From contig NZ_LZSG01000047.1 in assembly GCF_001665395.1 (NCBI RefSeq), positions 34,481 to 98,480 of the forward strand: 64,000 nt of DNA, read 5' to 3'. Numbering within the stretch: the first letter of the stretch is position 1; every line of letters begins with the position of its first letter. Below the pieces are notes generated by a model. The model had not been told where the DNA came from. It worked only from the letters and a program-made list of their open reading frames with translations, and did no database searches. Origin of the DNA: Mycobacterium sp. 1164966.3. GTDB lineage: Bacteria; Actinomycetota; Actinomycetes; Mycobacteriales; Mycobacteriaceae. The position numbers were made by a program, and so were the translations under genes. This document shows positions 8,157 to 16,436 of the stretch, piece after piece.

Positions 8157-9656
8157 CTAAGGTCTGACCGGCGGTGCGCCGTTGATCGGCGGTGTGTCGA
8201 TGCGCGTGTCCCACCAGGCTTTTGGCTGCTTGTTCGCCCAGCCGCACACCGCCTCCAGCTCGGCGGCCAGCGATATCAATAGGCCCTCGCTGTTGGCCGG
8301 ACCCATTAGCTGGACGCCGATCGGCAGTCCGTCGCCGGTGAAGCCGGCCGGCACGTTGATGGATGGCCAGCCCAACACGTTCCATGGCCACGTCAGCGGG
8401 CACGCGGCGATCATGGCGCGATCGGTGCCGAAGCCAGTCAGCCGGTCGAAGGAGCGGGCCAGCGGCGGCGGTTGCGCGGTGGTTGGTGCCAGCACCACGT
8501 CGACGATGTCGAAGATCGAACCCACCCGGCGCTGTTCGGCGGCTTCGTTCCGCCGTGCGCTGCGCAGGATCGCTTGTCCCAGCACGCGACCGGTACGCAG
8601 ATTCGCCAGGGTGCGGGGATCCCAGTTGACTTGGTCGCCCAGCCGCTCCTCCCATTCGACGAGGCCGGCGGTGGACCGGGCAAGAAAGTCCCACGACAAC
8701 CGCAGGCCATAGTCCGGGTTGCCGGACACCACCGAGTGGCCGAGCAACTCGAGCTGTTTGGCCACCCGTCGGGTCGCCGCCAGGATGTCCGGATGCAACT
8801 TGGCCCGAAACGCGGTGTAGGGGAATCGGGTTGACAACGCGATGTTCAGCGGGCCGGGCGCATTGCCGACGTAGTCCGACGCGGTCAGCGGAGGCGGCTT
8901 GTGCCGATCGCCTTCGACGTTGCCCGAGGCCGCGTCCAGCACCAGCGCCGCATCGGCCACCGTGCGGGCCAGCACGCCGTTGACGGTGATGCCGTTGAAC
9001 GCCTCGGGCAACGGCCAGGTCGAGATTCGGCCACGCTGCGGCTTGATGCCAACCAGGTGGGTCCAGGCGGCGGGAATGCGCACGCTGCCCGCACCGTCGG
9101 AGCCGATGGCTGCAGTTACCAAGCCCGCGGCCACCGCCGCGGCGCTACCGCCCGACGATCCGCCCGGGGTGTGCCGACGCGACCACGGATTGCGGGTATG
9201 TCCGAATCCGGGTCCGCTGGTGAACGGCCACTGGCCTAGTTCGCAGGTGTTCGTCTTGCCGACGATTACGGCGCCGGCGACCTTCAGCCGGCGAACCACC
9301 TCGGAGTCCTCGGTAGCGGGCCGGACGTAGCCTTCGGTACCGAATGCGGTCGGCACGCCAGCAACGTCCACGTCGTCTTTGACCGCGATCGGGATGCCCA
9401 GTAGTGGCGCGGTGTCACCGGCGGCCCGTCGCCGGTCCGCCTCGGCCGCGTCGGCCAGCGCCGATTCGGTCAGAACGACGCGAAAGGCGTTCAACGTGTG
9501 CTGGCTCATGTTGATGGCATGCAGCGACCGGCGCACCAGCTCTTGGGAGGTCACGGAACGACTGGCCAGCTGGTAGAGGAGGTCGGTCAAGGTGGGCAGG
9601 CGCTGGTAGCCGGATCCGGAAGCGGACCCAGAAACGGAGCCGGAAGCGCCAATCAC
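8157..9656 (-). CDS. amiA2: Amidase (AmiA2-like, amidase-signature family)
   Basis: An amidase-signature hydrolase of 499 aa. The Ser-cisSer-Lys triad is visible: Lys in AVKDDVDVAG, the Gly/Ser-rich GGSSGGSAAAVAAG and GSDGAGSVRIPAAW. The substrate is not known; the family hydrolyses amide bonds. I start at GTG 9656 (VIGASGS...) because it matches the known mycobacterial N-terminus and leaves 61 nt to the divergent recO; a longer reading to 9788 would run through the recO start. The 20-residue Ser/Gly-rich N-terminus is low complexity. Confidence 0.9.
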   Translation of the reverse strand: MIGASGSVSGSASGSGYQRLPTLTDLLYQLASRSVTSQELVRRSLHAINMSQHTLNAFRVVLTESALADAAEADRRRAAGDTAPLLGIPIAVKDDVDVAGVPTAFGTEGYVRPATEDSEVVRRLKVAGAVIVGKTNTCELGQWPFTSGPGFGHTRNPWSRRHTPGGSSGGSAAAVAAGLVTAAIGSDGAGSVRIPAAWTHLVGIKPQRGRISTWPLPEAFNGITVNGVLARTVADAALVLDAASGNVEGDRHKPPPLTASDYVGNAPGPLNIALSTRFPYTAFRAKLHPDILAATRRVAKQLELLGHSVVSGNPDYGLRLSWDFLARSTAGLVEWEERLGDQVNWDPRTLANLRTGRVLGQAILRSARRNEAAEQRRVGSIFDIVDVVLAPTTAQPPPLARSFDRLTGFGTDRAMIAACPLTWPWNVLGWPSINVPAGFTGDGLPIGVQLMGPANSEGLLISLAAELEAVCGWANKQPKAWWDTRIDTPPINGAPPVRP

Positions 9657-9717
9657 GGGGTACGAGACTATCGGCGCGGATACCCGTGATGTCGCGGGGT
9701 GGTGCGAAAATGTCGGG

Positions 9718-10515
9718 ATGCGGCTGTATCGAGACCGGGCTGTTGTGCTGCGCCAGCACAAGCTTGGCGAAGCCGACCGGATCGTCACCTTGTTGACCCG
9801 CGATCACGGGCTGGTTCGGGCGGTTGCCAAAGGGGTTCGTCGCACCCGCAGCAAATTCGGCGCGCGGCTGGAACCGTTTGCGCATATCGACGCGCAACTG
9901 CATCCCGGCCGCAACCTCGACATCGTCACCCAGGTCGTCTCGATTGACGCGTTCGCCACCGACATCGTCAGCGACTATGCCCGGTACACCTGCGGGTGCG
10001 CGATGCTGGAAACTGCCGAACGCCTGGCCGGTGAGGAGCGGGCGCCTGCCCCGGCCCTGCACCGGCTCACGGTGAGCGCACTGCGGGCGGTGGCCGACGG
10101 AAGCCGGCCCCGCGAGCTGTTGCTGGACGCCTACCTGCTGCGGGCCATGGGCATCGCCGGATGGGCGCCGGCGCTGACCGAGTGCGCCCGCTGTGCCACA
10201 CCGGGTCCGCATCGGGCGTTTCACATCGCGGCCGGGGGCAGCGTCTGCGCACACTGCCGCCCGGCCGGTTCGACGACACCGCCGCCGGGCGTGCTGGAGC
10301 TGATGTCCGCGTTGTACGACGGCGATTGGGAGGCCGCCCGAGAGATACCGCAATCCCACCGCGGCCAGGTCAGCGGGTTGGTGGCCGCGCACCTGCAATG
10401 GCATCTGGAACGGCAGCTCAAAACACTGCCGCTGGTGGAACGGACGTATCAGGTGGATCGCACCATCGCCGATCGGCGCGCGGCCCGGGACGGGCAGGAT
10501 ATCGCCTGTGGCTAG
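9718..10515 (+). CDS. recO: DNA repair protein RecO
   Basis: RecO (265 aa) mediates loading of RecA onto SSB-coated DNA in RecF-pathway recombination. The OB-fold N-terminus reads MRLYRDRAVVLRQHKLGEADR, and a C-x2-C...C-x2-C zinc module is visible in ECARCATPGPH...VCAHC. It overlaps the uppS start by 8 nt, the usual mycobacterial recO-uppS arrangement. Confidence 0.95.
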   Translation: MRLYRDRAVVLRQHKLGEADRIVTLLTRDHGLVRAVAKGVRRTRSKFGARLEPFAHIDAQLHPGRNLDIVTQVVSIDAFATDIVSDYARYTCGCAMLETAERLAGEERAPAPALHRLTVSALRAVADGSRPRELLLDAYLLRAMGIAGWAPALTECARCATPGPHRAFHIAAGGSVCAHCRPAGSTTPPPGVLELMSALYDGDWEAAREIPQSHRGQVSGLVAAHLQWHLERQLKTLPLVERTYQVDRTIADRRAARDGQDIACG

Positions 10516-11398
10516 GACCGAGCGCAAGCTGACCTCCGGCGAATTCCCGCAGCTGCCCCCGGCCCCCGACGACTATCCGACCTTTCCCGACAAGTCGACC
10601 TGGCCAGTGGTGTTCCCTGTCTTACCACCGTCTCCGGACGGTCGTCCAAGCCGGCCGCCGCAACATCCGTCGAAAGCCGCCGCCCCCCGGATTCCGCGCG
10701 AGCGGCTACCGGCCCATGTCGCCATCGTGATGGACGGCAACGGGCGGTGGGCCACCCAGCGCGGCATGGCGCGCACCGAAGGCCATAAGGCGGGCGAGGC
10801 GGTAGTCATCGACGTTGTCTGCGGCGCAATCGAACTCGGGGTCAGATGGCTCAGCCTGTACGCCTTCTCCACCGAGAACTGGAAACGCTCGCCCGAGGAA
10901 GTCCGCTTTTTGATGGGCTTCAACCGCGACGTCGTGCGGCTGCGCCGGGTGAACCTCAACACGCTCGGGGTCCGGATTCGGTGGGTGGGGTCGCGGCCAC
11001 GCCTGTGGCGCAGTGTGATCAACGAATTGGCGATCGCGCAGGACATGACGAGAAACAACGACGTCATCACCGTCAACTACTGCGTGAACTACGGCGGTCG
11101 CACCGAAATCGCGGAGGCGGCCAAGGACATCGCCCGTCTAGCCGAGGCGGGCAAGCTGAACGCAGAGCGGATCACCGAATCGACGATCGCTCGTCACCTG
11201 CAGTGGCCCGACATCCCCGATGTGGATCTACTGCTGCGAACCTCGGGCGAGCAGCGGTCCAGCAATTTCATGCTGTGGCAGGCGGCCTACGCTGAATACA
11301 TATTTCAGGACAAGCTGTGGCCCGACTACGACCGCCGCGATCTGTGGGCGGCCTGCGAGGAGTACGCATCTCGCAGCCGACGGTTCGGGAGTGCCTAG
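10508..11398 (+). CDS. uppS: Z-decaprenyl diphosphate synthase (cis-prenyltransferase)
   Basis: This 296-aa cis-prenyltransferase makes the polyprenyl diphosphate carrier used for peptidoglycan and arabinogalactan synthesis. The catalytic aspartate motif VAIVMDGNGRWA, the YAFSTENWKRS segment and the C-terminal LLLRTSGEQRSSNFMLWQ are intact. The first 70 residues are a Pro-rich N-terminal extension typical of the mycobacterial long-chain enzyme. GTG start at 10508, overlapping recO; its last base overlaps the next start. Confidence 0.95.
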   Translation: MARTERKLTSGEFPQLPPAPDDYPTFPDKSTWPVVFPVLPPSPDGRPSRPPQHPSKAAAPRIPRERLPAHVAIVMDGNGRWATQRGMARTEGHKAGEAVVIDVVCGAIELGVRWLSLYAFSTENWKRSPEEVRFLMGFNRDVVRLRRVNLNTLGVRIRWVGSRPRLWRSVINELAIAQDMTRNNDVITVNYCVNYGGRTEIAEAAKDIARLAEAGKLNAERITESTIARHLQWPDIPDVDLLLRTSGEQRSSNFMLWQAAYAEYIFQDKLWPDYDRRDLWAACEEYASRSRRFGSA

Positions 11399-11823
11399 TG
11401 CCGTCATTGCAGGAACGCCTGGCATCGATCCTCCGCGACGTCTTGGCCGTCGAGGAAGAGCCTGACGGCGGATTGACGGTCCGTCATGACGCCACCTTTG
11501 CGTCGTTGCGAGTGGTCAACATCGCCGAGGACCTTGATCTGGTGTCGTTGACGCAGGTATTGGCGTGGGGCCTGCCGCTGACGAAGAAGCTCAGCGAGCA
11601 AGTGGCCAGGCAGGCGCGCGACACCAACCTTGGCACCGTGACCCTGATCGAGAAGGTCAACGAGAAAGCCGTGCAACGCAATTCGGGTAAGAGTGCCGCC
11701 AAGGTCGCCGACGTCATGCTGCGATACAACTTTCCCGGCGCCGGCTTGACCGACGAAGCCCTGCGCACGCTCATTCTGCTGGTACTGGACACCGGTGCTC
11801 AGGTGCGCCGATCTCTGACCTAA
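11398..11823 (+). CDS. YbjN-like / secretion-chaperone-fold protein
   Basis: A 141-aa protein beginning at GTG 11398, which overlaps the uppS TAG. The pattern of LQERLASILRDVL, EEEPDGGLTVRHDATFASLRVV and a helical C-terminus fits the YbjN/type III chaperone-like fold (conserved hypothetical in mycobacteria). No catalytic residues are seen. It is always the third gene after recO-uppS in related genomes as I know them, so it is probably co-expressed with them. A reading starting earlier (11317) only adds residues out of uppS. Confidence 0.75.
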   Translation: MPSLQERLASILRDVLAVEEEPDGGLTVRHDATFASLRVVNIAEDLDLVSLTQVLAWGLPLTKKLSEQVARQARDTNLGTVTLIEKVNEKAVQRNSGKSAAKVADVMLRYNFPGAGLTDEALRTLILLVLDTGAQVRRSLT

Positions 11824-11937
11824 GACACCGGTGCTGCAGTCCCAGCCGATCCTTCGCCGAACGTGCTCACAGGGCGGCTTTCCGGTAGCTTTTCAACCCT
11901 CATCGCACGCTCGACGCAGTCATCGGTGGCGCGCCTG

Positions 11938-11964
11938 TAGCACAAGTAGCACTTGTGCTATCAT
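11938..11964 (+). promoter_or_regulatory. vapBC operator and leaderless promoter
   Basis: A perfect palindrome with 10-bp arms, TAGCACAAGT and ACTTGTGCTA, separated by AGC, covers 11938-11960. It overlaps TATCAT (11959-11964), which fits the mycobacterial -10 consensus TANNNT and lies 7 nt before the ATG at 11972. Binding of the VapB-VapC complex here would block the promoter; this is the usual autoregulation of such pairs. Confidence 0.8.
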
Positions 11965-11971
11965 GACGATC

Positions 11972-12220
11972 ATGCAGACAGTTGGATTGCGCGAACTTCG
12001 GCAGAATGCGTCCGACCTCGTGCGACGCGCCGAGGAAGGCGAGGAGATCACCATTACCGTGGCCGGCCGCCCAGGGGCCCGCCTGGTTCCAGCAGCCCCG
12101 CGGACCTGGAGGCGATGGGAGGAGGTGGTCGAACTGTTCGCCGGGCCGGAGGATCTTGCATGGGAGGCCGACCGTCAAGCACTCGCCGACGATATCCGCG
12201 ACCCCTGGACGAAGGAATGA
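11972..12220 (+). CDS. VapB-type antitoxin (Phd/YefM-like)
   Basis: An 82-aa antitoxin: MQTVGLRELRQNASDLVRR is the N-terminal DNA-binding motif of the Phd/YefM fold, followed by EEGEEITITVAGRPGARLVP and a C-terminal toxin-binding tail rich in Trp and Glu. I place the start at ATG 11972, which would be the first base of a leaderless transcript; ATG 11963 is three codons upstream and overlaps the -10. The stop overlaps the toxin start (ATGA). It directly neutralises the PIN toxin that follows and, with it, represses the operon. Confidence 0.88.
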   Translation: MQTVGLRELRQNASDLVRRAEEGEEITITVAGRPGARLVPAAPRTWRRWEEVVELFAGPEDLAWEADRQALADDIRDPWTKE

Positions 12221-12597
12221 GAGCGATCCTTGACACCAGTGTGGTCATCGCGACGGACCTCGGACACCTTGAAGGTGAGCTGGCCATCAGCGCAATTACC
12301 TTGGCGGAACTCCACTTTGGAGTCCTCGTCGCCAAGCAGCAGAACATTCGTTCCGAGCGGCTGCGACGTCTGCTGATTGTCCAGCGCAAGTTCGACGCGC
12401 TGCCCCTGGACGACGCGGTGGCGATGAGCTACGGCCAGGTGGCGGCGGCGGTCGTCGACGCCGGACGACAGCCGCGAGCCCGCGCAATGGACCTGTTGAT
12501 AGCAGCCACCGCACACGCCCACTCAGCCTCGCTGTATACCCGCAACGCCGTCGATTTCGACGGCCTCGAGGGCTTAGTCGACGTCGTGGCAGTCTAA
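12217..12597 (+). CDS. VapC-type PIN-domain ribonuclease toxin
   Basis: A 126-aa PIN-domain toxin expected to cleave RNA with Mg2+ or Mn2+. The acidic pocket is complete: Asp in MRAILDTSVV, Glu in TLAELHFG, Asp in AMDLLIAATA and Asp in YTRNAVDF. It overlaps its antitoxin by 4 nt. The pair sits between the recO-uppS operon and zur, where I know of no toxin pair in M. tuberculosis, so it is probably an insertion. It is convergent with zur, leaving 11 nt between them. Confidence 0.9.
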   Translation: MRAILDTSVVIATDLGHLEGELAISAITLAELHFGVLVAKQQNIRSERLRRLLIVQRKFDALPLDDAVAMSYGQVAAAVVDAGRQPRARAMDLLIAATAHAHSASLYTRNAVDFDGLEGLVDVVAV

Positions 12598-12608
12598 CCG
12601 TAAGCGCG

Positions 12609-12998
12609 TCAGGCCATGCATTCCGAGCAGGTACCGAAGATCTCGATGGTGTGGCTGACGTCGGAGAATCCGTGTTTGCTGGCCACCTCGGCCGCCCACG
12701 CCTCGACCTCGTGGTCGCCCACCTCGATCGTCGAACCGCAGTGGCGACAGACCAGGTGGTGATGATGGTGTTCGGAGCACCTGCGATAGACGGATTCGCC
12801 GGTGTCGGTGCGCAAGGTATCGACCATTCCCGCTGTCGCCATCGACTGCAGCGTCCGGTAGACGGTGGTCAGGCCGATGTTCTCACCGCGACGGCGTAGC
12901 TCGTCGTGTATTTCCTGAGCCGAGCGGAAGTCTTCGAGGGTCTCCAGAAGTGTCGACACCGCCGCTCGCTGACGGGTGGAGCGGGCGCTAGCCGTCAT
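12609..12998 (-). CDS. zur: Zinc uptake regulator Zur (FurB)
   Basis: A 129-aa Fur-family repressor. The winged helix reads STRQRAAVSTLLE through LTTVYRTLQSM; the metal region has HHHHHLVCRHCG and the C-terminal GTCSEC pair that forms the structural zinc site. In mycobacteria Zur represses zinc uptake and alternative ribosomal protein genes. It is downstream of smtB on the same strand, separated by two MIRU units, and the two are known to be co-transcribed in M. tuberculosis. Confidence 0.93.
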   Translation of the reverse strand: MTASARSTRQRAAVSTLLETLEDFRSAQEIHDELRRRGENIGLTTVYRTLQSMATAGMVDTLRTDTGESVYRRCSEHHHHHLVCRHCGSTIEVGDHEVEAWAAEVASKHGFSDVSHTIEIFGTCSECMA

Positions 12999-12999
12999 T

Positions 13000-13095
13000 T
13001 GCGCCGCTCCTCCTCATCACTTCGTTCTGCATCGTCGCCGGCGGGGCCGAGTGCGCCGCTCCTCCTCATCACTTCGTTCTGCATCGTCGCCGGCG
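13000..13095 (-). repeat. Two tandem MIRU-type repeat units
   Basis: A 44-bp sequence at 13000-13043 is repeated without mismatch at 13052-13095 (52-bp period). On the minus strand each unit reads CGCCGGCGACGATGCAG ... GATGAGGAGGAGCGGCGC, the mycobacterial interspersed repetitive unit. The block fills the gap from just after the smtB stop TGA to the zur ATG, so translation could pass from one gene to the next and the AGGAGGAG could serve as ribosome binding site for zur. Copy number at such loci often varies between strains. Confidence 0.9.
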
Positions 13096-13098
13096 CGG

Positions 13099-13488
13099 TC
13101 ATGTCGCGTCTTCGCCGGCGTGGGCGACCGCGTCGACGACGATGTGCGCAAGGTGGTGGTCGGCCAGCCGGTAGAGGACTTCGCGTCCGGACCGCTCACC
13201 GGCGACCACGCCAGCCGCTTTGAGGATCTTGAGATGCTGGCTGACCAGCGGCTGCGGCACGCCCAGCGCGTCGACCAGCTCGTGCACGCAGCGTTGAGAT
13301 TCGCGCAGCTGCAGCACGATGGCGATCCGCACGGGTGCGGCCAATGCGCGCAGCAGCTCGCCGGCCGCGTCGAGAATGTCTCGCGGCGGCGGCGCGGGAT
13401 ATGCCGTGAATTTGCCGCCGACGTGCTCGTGGGCACCCACCAGATCAGCCGCCTCTTCCGCGGTCGGCGTTGAGGAAGACGTCACCAT
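13099..13488 (-). CDS. smtB: ArsR/SmtB-family zinc-responsive repressor
   Basis: A 129-aa winged-helix repressor of the ArsR/SmtB family. The DNA-recognition helix is VPQPLVSQHLKILKAAGVV and the C-terminal LYRLADHHLAHIVVDAVAHAGED carries the alpha-5 metal ligands. It regulates itself and zur in response to zinc in M. tuberculosis. I start at ATG 13488 (MVTSSSTPTAEE); the open frame runs further upstream but through the operator. Divergent from glyS. Confidence 0.92.
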   Translation of the reverse strand: MVTSSSTPTAEEAADLVGAHEHVGGKFTAYPAPPPRDILDAAGELLRALAAPVRIAIVLQLRESQRCVHELVDALGVPQPLVSQHLKILKAAGVVAGERSGREVLYRLADHHLAHIVVDAVAHAGEDAT

Positions 13489-13547
13489 ATCGGATTCATC
13501 ACCTCGGGAAGTGCCAGGATTTGCATTAGCCTGCGGCTGACATCCAC

Positions 13548-13573
13548 TGTCACATGCATGACAACGCATGTCA
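13548..13573. promoter_or_regulatory. Probable SmtB operator
   Basis: Three TGTCA/TGACA half sites alternate in the smtB-glyS intergenic region: TGTCA-n6-TGACA-n5-TGTCA, giving two overlapping inverted repeats 60 nt upstream of the smtB start. The position and symmetry fit an autoregulatory operator for the smtB-zur operon. Assignment to SmtB is inference. Confidence 0.55.
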
Positions 13574-13682
13574 AAGACCCGGCCGCGGATCGCTACCATT
13601 GCTCAGGCTTCGCGCGGCGGCGGTTCGCTGCGGCACCCGCCTTCCCGAATCCCAACAGGGACCAGAGAGGAGTGACTACCCC

Positions 13683-15068
13683 GTGGCGTCCGTCATCGAC
13701 ACCGTAGTCAACCTGGCCAAACGGCGCGGTTTCGTCTTTCCCGCGGGCGAAATCTACGGCGGCACGAAGTCGGCGTGGGACTACGGCCCGCTGGGCGTGG
13801 AACTCAAGGAGAACATCAAGCGGCAATGGTGGCGCTCGGTGGTCACCGGCCGCGACGACGTCGTGGGAATCGATTCGTCGATCATCCTGCCGCGTCAGGT
13901 CTGGGTGGCCTCCGGCCACGTCGAGGTGTTCCACGACCCCCTCGTCGAGTGCCTGAATTGTCACCACCGGCATCGCCAGGACCACATGCAGGAGGCCTAC
14001 GCGGCGAAGAAAGGGATCGCGGATCCCGATTCGGTGGCAATGACCGAGATCGTCTGCCCTGATTGCGGCACCAAGGGCCAGTGGACCGAGCCACGCGAAT
14101 TCAACATGATGCTCAAGACCTACCTCGGGCCCATCGAAAGCGAGGAGGGGCTGCACTACCTGCGCCCCGAGACCGCCCAGGGCATCTTCGTGAACTTCGC
14201 CAACGTGGTCACGACCGCCCGCAAAAAACCACCGTTCGGCATCGGGCAGATCGGCAAGAGCTTCCGCAACGAAATCACCCCGGGCAACTTCATTTTCCGG
14301 ACCCGCGAGTTCGAGCAAATGGAAATGGAATTCTTCGTGGAGCCGGCGACCGCCCCGGAATGGCATCAGTATTGGATCGACACCCGATTGCAGTGGTATG
14401 TCGATCTCGGTATCGACCCGGAGAACTTGCGGCTGTTCGAACACCCCGAGGACAAGCTGTCGCACTACTCCGACCGCACCGTGGACATCGAGTACAAGTT
14501 CGGCTTCGCCGGCAACCCATGGGGCGAGCTGGAAGGCGTCGCGAATCGGACGGATTTCGATTTGTCAACGCACAGCAAGCATTCCGGCGTCGACCTGTCG
14601 TTCTACGACCAGGTCGCCGACGCTCGATACACGCCGTACGTCATCGAACCCGCAGCCGGTCTGACCCGGTCGTTCATGGCGTTCTTGATCGACGCCTACA
14701 CCGAGGACGAGGCCCCGAACGCCAAGGGGGGAATGGACAAGCGTTCGGTGCTCCGGCTGGATCCGCGACTTGCGCCGGTCAAGGCCGCCGTCCTGCCTCT
14801 GTCGCGGCACGCCGACCTGAGTCCCAAGGCCCGCGACCTGGGTGCTGAATTGCGGAAATGCTGGAACATCGATTTCGACGACGCGGGCGCGATCGGCCGG
14901 CGCTACCGCCGTCAGGACGAGATCGGTACCCCGTTCTGCGTGACAGTGGATTTCGACTCGCTCGAGGACGATTCCGTCACGGTGCGCGAGCGCGACGGAA
15001 TGACGCAGGAGCGCATCCCGATGAGCAACGTCGCCGACTACCTCGCGGTGCGCCTCAAGGGCAGCTGA
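13683..15068 (+). CDS. glyS: Glycyl-tRNA synthetase (class II)
   Basis: A 461-aa single-chain class II glycyl-tRNA synthetase of the alpha2 type. Class II motifs are visible: GEIYGGTKSAWDYGPLGVELK, RNEITPGNFIFRTREFEQMEMEF (split across the motif 2 loop) and the motif 3 arginine in GLTRSFMAF. A zinc site is suggested by ECLNCHHRHRQDH and CPDCGTKGQW. GTG 13683 is chosen over the longer frame because AGAGGAG lies upstream and the product then starts where the family does (VASVIDTVVNLAKRRGF). Confidence 0.95.
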   Translation: MASVIDTVVNLAKRRGFVFPAGEIYGGTKSAWDYGPLGVELKENIKRQWWRSVVTGRDDVVGIDSSIILPRQVWVASGHVEVFHDPLVECLNCHHRHRQDHMQEAYAAKKGIADPDSVAMTEIVCPDCGTKGQWTEPREFNMMLKTYLGPIESEEGLHYLRPETAQGIFVNFANVVTTARKKPPFGIGQIGKSFRNEITPGNFIFRTREFEQMEMEFFVEPATAPEWHQYWIDTRLQWYVDLGIDPENLRLFEHPEDKLSHYSDRTVDIEYKFGFAGNPWGELEGVANRTDFDLSTHSKHSGVDLSFYDQVADARYTPYVIEPAAGLTRSFMAFLIDAYTEDEAPNAKGGMDKRSVLRLDPRLAPVKAAVLPLSRHADLSPKARDLGAELRKCWNIDFDDAGAIGRRYRRQDEIGTPFCVTVDFDSLEDDSVTVRERDGMTQERIPMSNVADYLAVRLKGS

Positions 15069-15173
15069 GACCTCGCACCTCTTTGGCTAAAGGCCGGATC
15101 TCAGGTGGTCGTTTGCCTTATGATCCGCCGGTGGTGATAGGCGCACATAGCGCCTAGTTGAGCTGAGGTTGTA

Positions 15174-16415
15174 GTGCTTCTGGATTTTTCCTGGTTGCCG
15201 CCCGAGATCAATTCGGCGCGAATCTTTGCCGGCGCCGGTTCCGGGCCGCTGTTTTCGGCGGCCACGGCTTGGGATGGCCTGGCCGCGGATTTGCAGGCCT
15301 CGGCAGCCTCGTTTGACTCCGTGATCAGCGCCCTGGCGGACGGCCTGTGGACCGGGCCCTCGTCGTTGTCGATGGCGGCTGCGGCGGCGCCCTATGTGGC
15401 GTGGTTGACCGCGGCCGCAGCCCAGGCGGCCTCGGCGGGTGCGCAGGCAAAGGCGGCAGCGACGGCGTTCGAGACGGCGCAGTCGGCGACCGTGCACCCG
15501 GCGGCGGTGACGTCGAATCGGACGACGTTGTTGGCGCTGGTGGCCACAAACATTTTGGGCCAGAACACTCCGGCGATCTTCGAAACCGAGTTCCACTACA
15601 TGGAGATGTGGGCTCAGGATGTGGCCGCGATGTTCGGATATCACGCGGGAGCGACAGCGGTTGCTTCTACGTTGACGCCGTTCAGCGCACCGCCGCTGGA
15701 CTTGGCGGGCCTGTCGACCCTGGTTTCGCAGGCTGGCACGTTCCTGTCCCAGGCCGGTGGCCAGCTTTCCTCGTCGGTTGCCACGGCGGGCGCGACGATG
15801 GCCACACAAGCGCAGGCGATAGGCGTGCAGGTGGCGACCCAGGCACAGGCGATCGCATCGGCCGCCCCGGGGATGCTATCGGCGGCGCAGTCGATGGCGG
15901 CTCAACTGCCCGCGTCGCCGTTGACGTCGGGCGGTGCGCAGTTGATGCAGGTCGGGATGTATCCGGCGAGCATGTTGATGTCGCCGATGATGGGCGTGGC
16001 GCAGGGTGCGAATGTCGGCACGGCGGGCTTGACCGATGCCACGGCGACGACTGGGCTGGCCAATATGCCTACGTTGGTGAGCGCTCCTGACGTGAAACCG
16101 GTGGGCGGACCGGGGATGGCCGCGGAGTTGGGCAGAGCGCGCTTGGTGGGAGCCATGTCGGTACCACCGACATGGCAGGGGTCGATGCCCGCTCGGATGG
16201 TGACCTCGGCGATGTCGGGATTGGGCGGTATGCCCAGCGCCGCGGAAGCGGCAGCCGCCGCCGGAGCCAATGCCGCCGCCGGCATGCCGATGATGCCGAT
16301 GCCGATGGGCGGTCCTGGTGGCGGAATGCCCAACGGACCGCTCGGGCGTGGTGGCGCGAGTCCGCATGTGGTGCAGAATCGGCCGACCGTGGTGCCGCGA
16401 ACCGGCGTCGGATAA
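15174..16415 (+). CDS. PPE-family protein, PPE-SVP subgroup
   Basis: A 413-aa PPE protein. The N-terminal 180-residue PPE domain has LPPEIN near residue 10 and the W-x-G turn in GLWTGPSS. The C-terminal half contains GAMSVPPTW, the G-x-x-S-V-P-x-x-W signature of the PPE-SVP subgroup, then a Met/Pro/Gly-rich tail. PPE proteins are type VII (ESX) secretion substrates or cell-surface proteins. No PE partner is adjacent. The GTG start at 15174 follows glyS by 105 nt. Position after glyS matches PPE40 in M. tuberculosis. Confidence 0.92.
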   Translation: MLLDFSWLPPEINSARIFAGAGSGPLFSAATAWDGLAADLQASAASFDSVISALADGLWTGPSSLSMAAAAAPYVAWLTAAAAQAASAGAQAKAAATAFETAQSATVHPAAVTSNRTTLLALVATNILGQNTPAIFETEFHYMEMWAQDVAAMFGYHAGATAVASTLTPFSAPPLDLAGLSTLVSQAGTFLSQAGGQLSSSVATAGATMATQAQAIGVQVATQAQAIASAAPGMLSAAQSMAAQLPASPLTSGGAQLMQVGMYPASMLMSPMMGVAQGANVGTAGLTDATATTGLANMPTLVSAPDVKPVGGPGMAAELGRARLVGAMSVPPTWQGSMPARMVTSAMSGLGGMPSAAEAAAAAGANAAAGMPMMPMPMGGPGGGMPNGPLGRGGASPHVVQNRPTVVPRTGVG

Positions 16416-16436
16416 AGCTGCGAGGAAGGGGGCAGC

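Noticed and set aside
11788..11835. GACACCGGTGCT repeated 36 bp apart near the end of the YbjN-like gene, as a possible vapBC insertion duplication
   Set aside because: The copies lie on the same side of vapBC, so they do not flank the insertion.
15138..15156. TAGGCGC/GCGCCTA inverted repeat after glyS as a terminator
   Set aside because: No U tract follows and it is too close to the PPE start to tell from an operator; no function can be supported.
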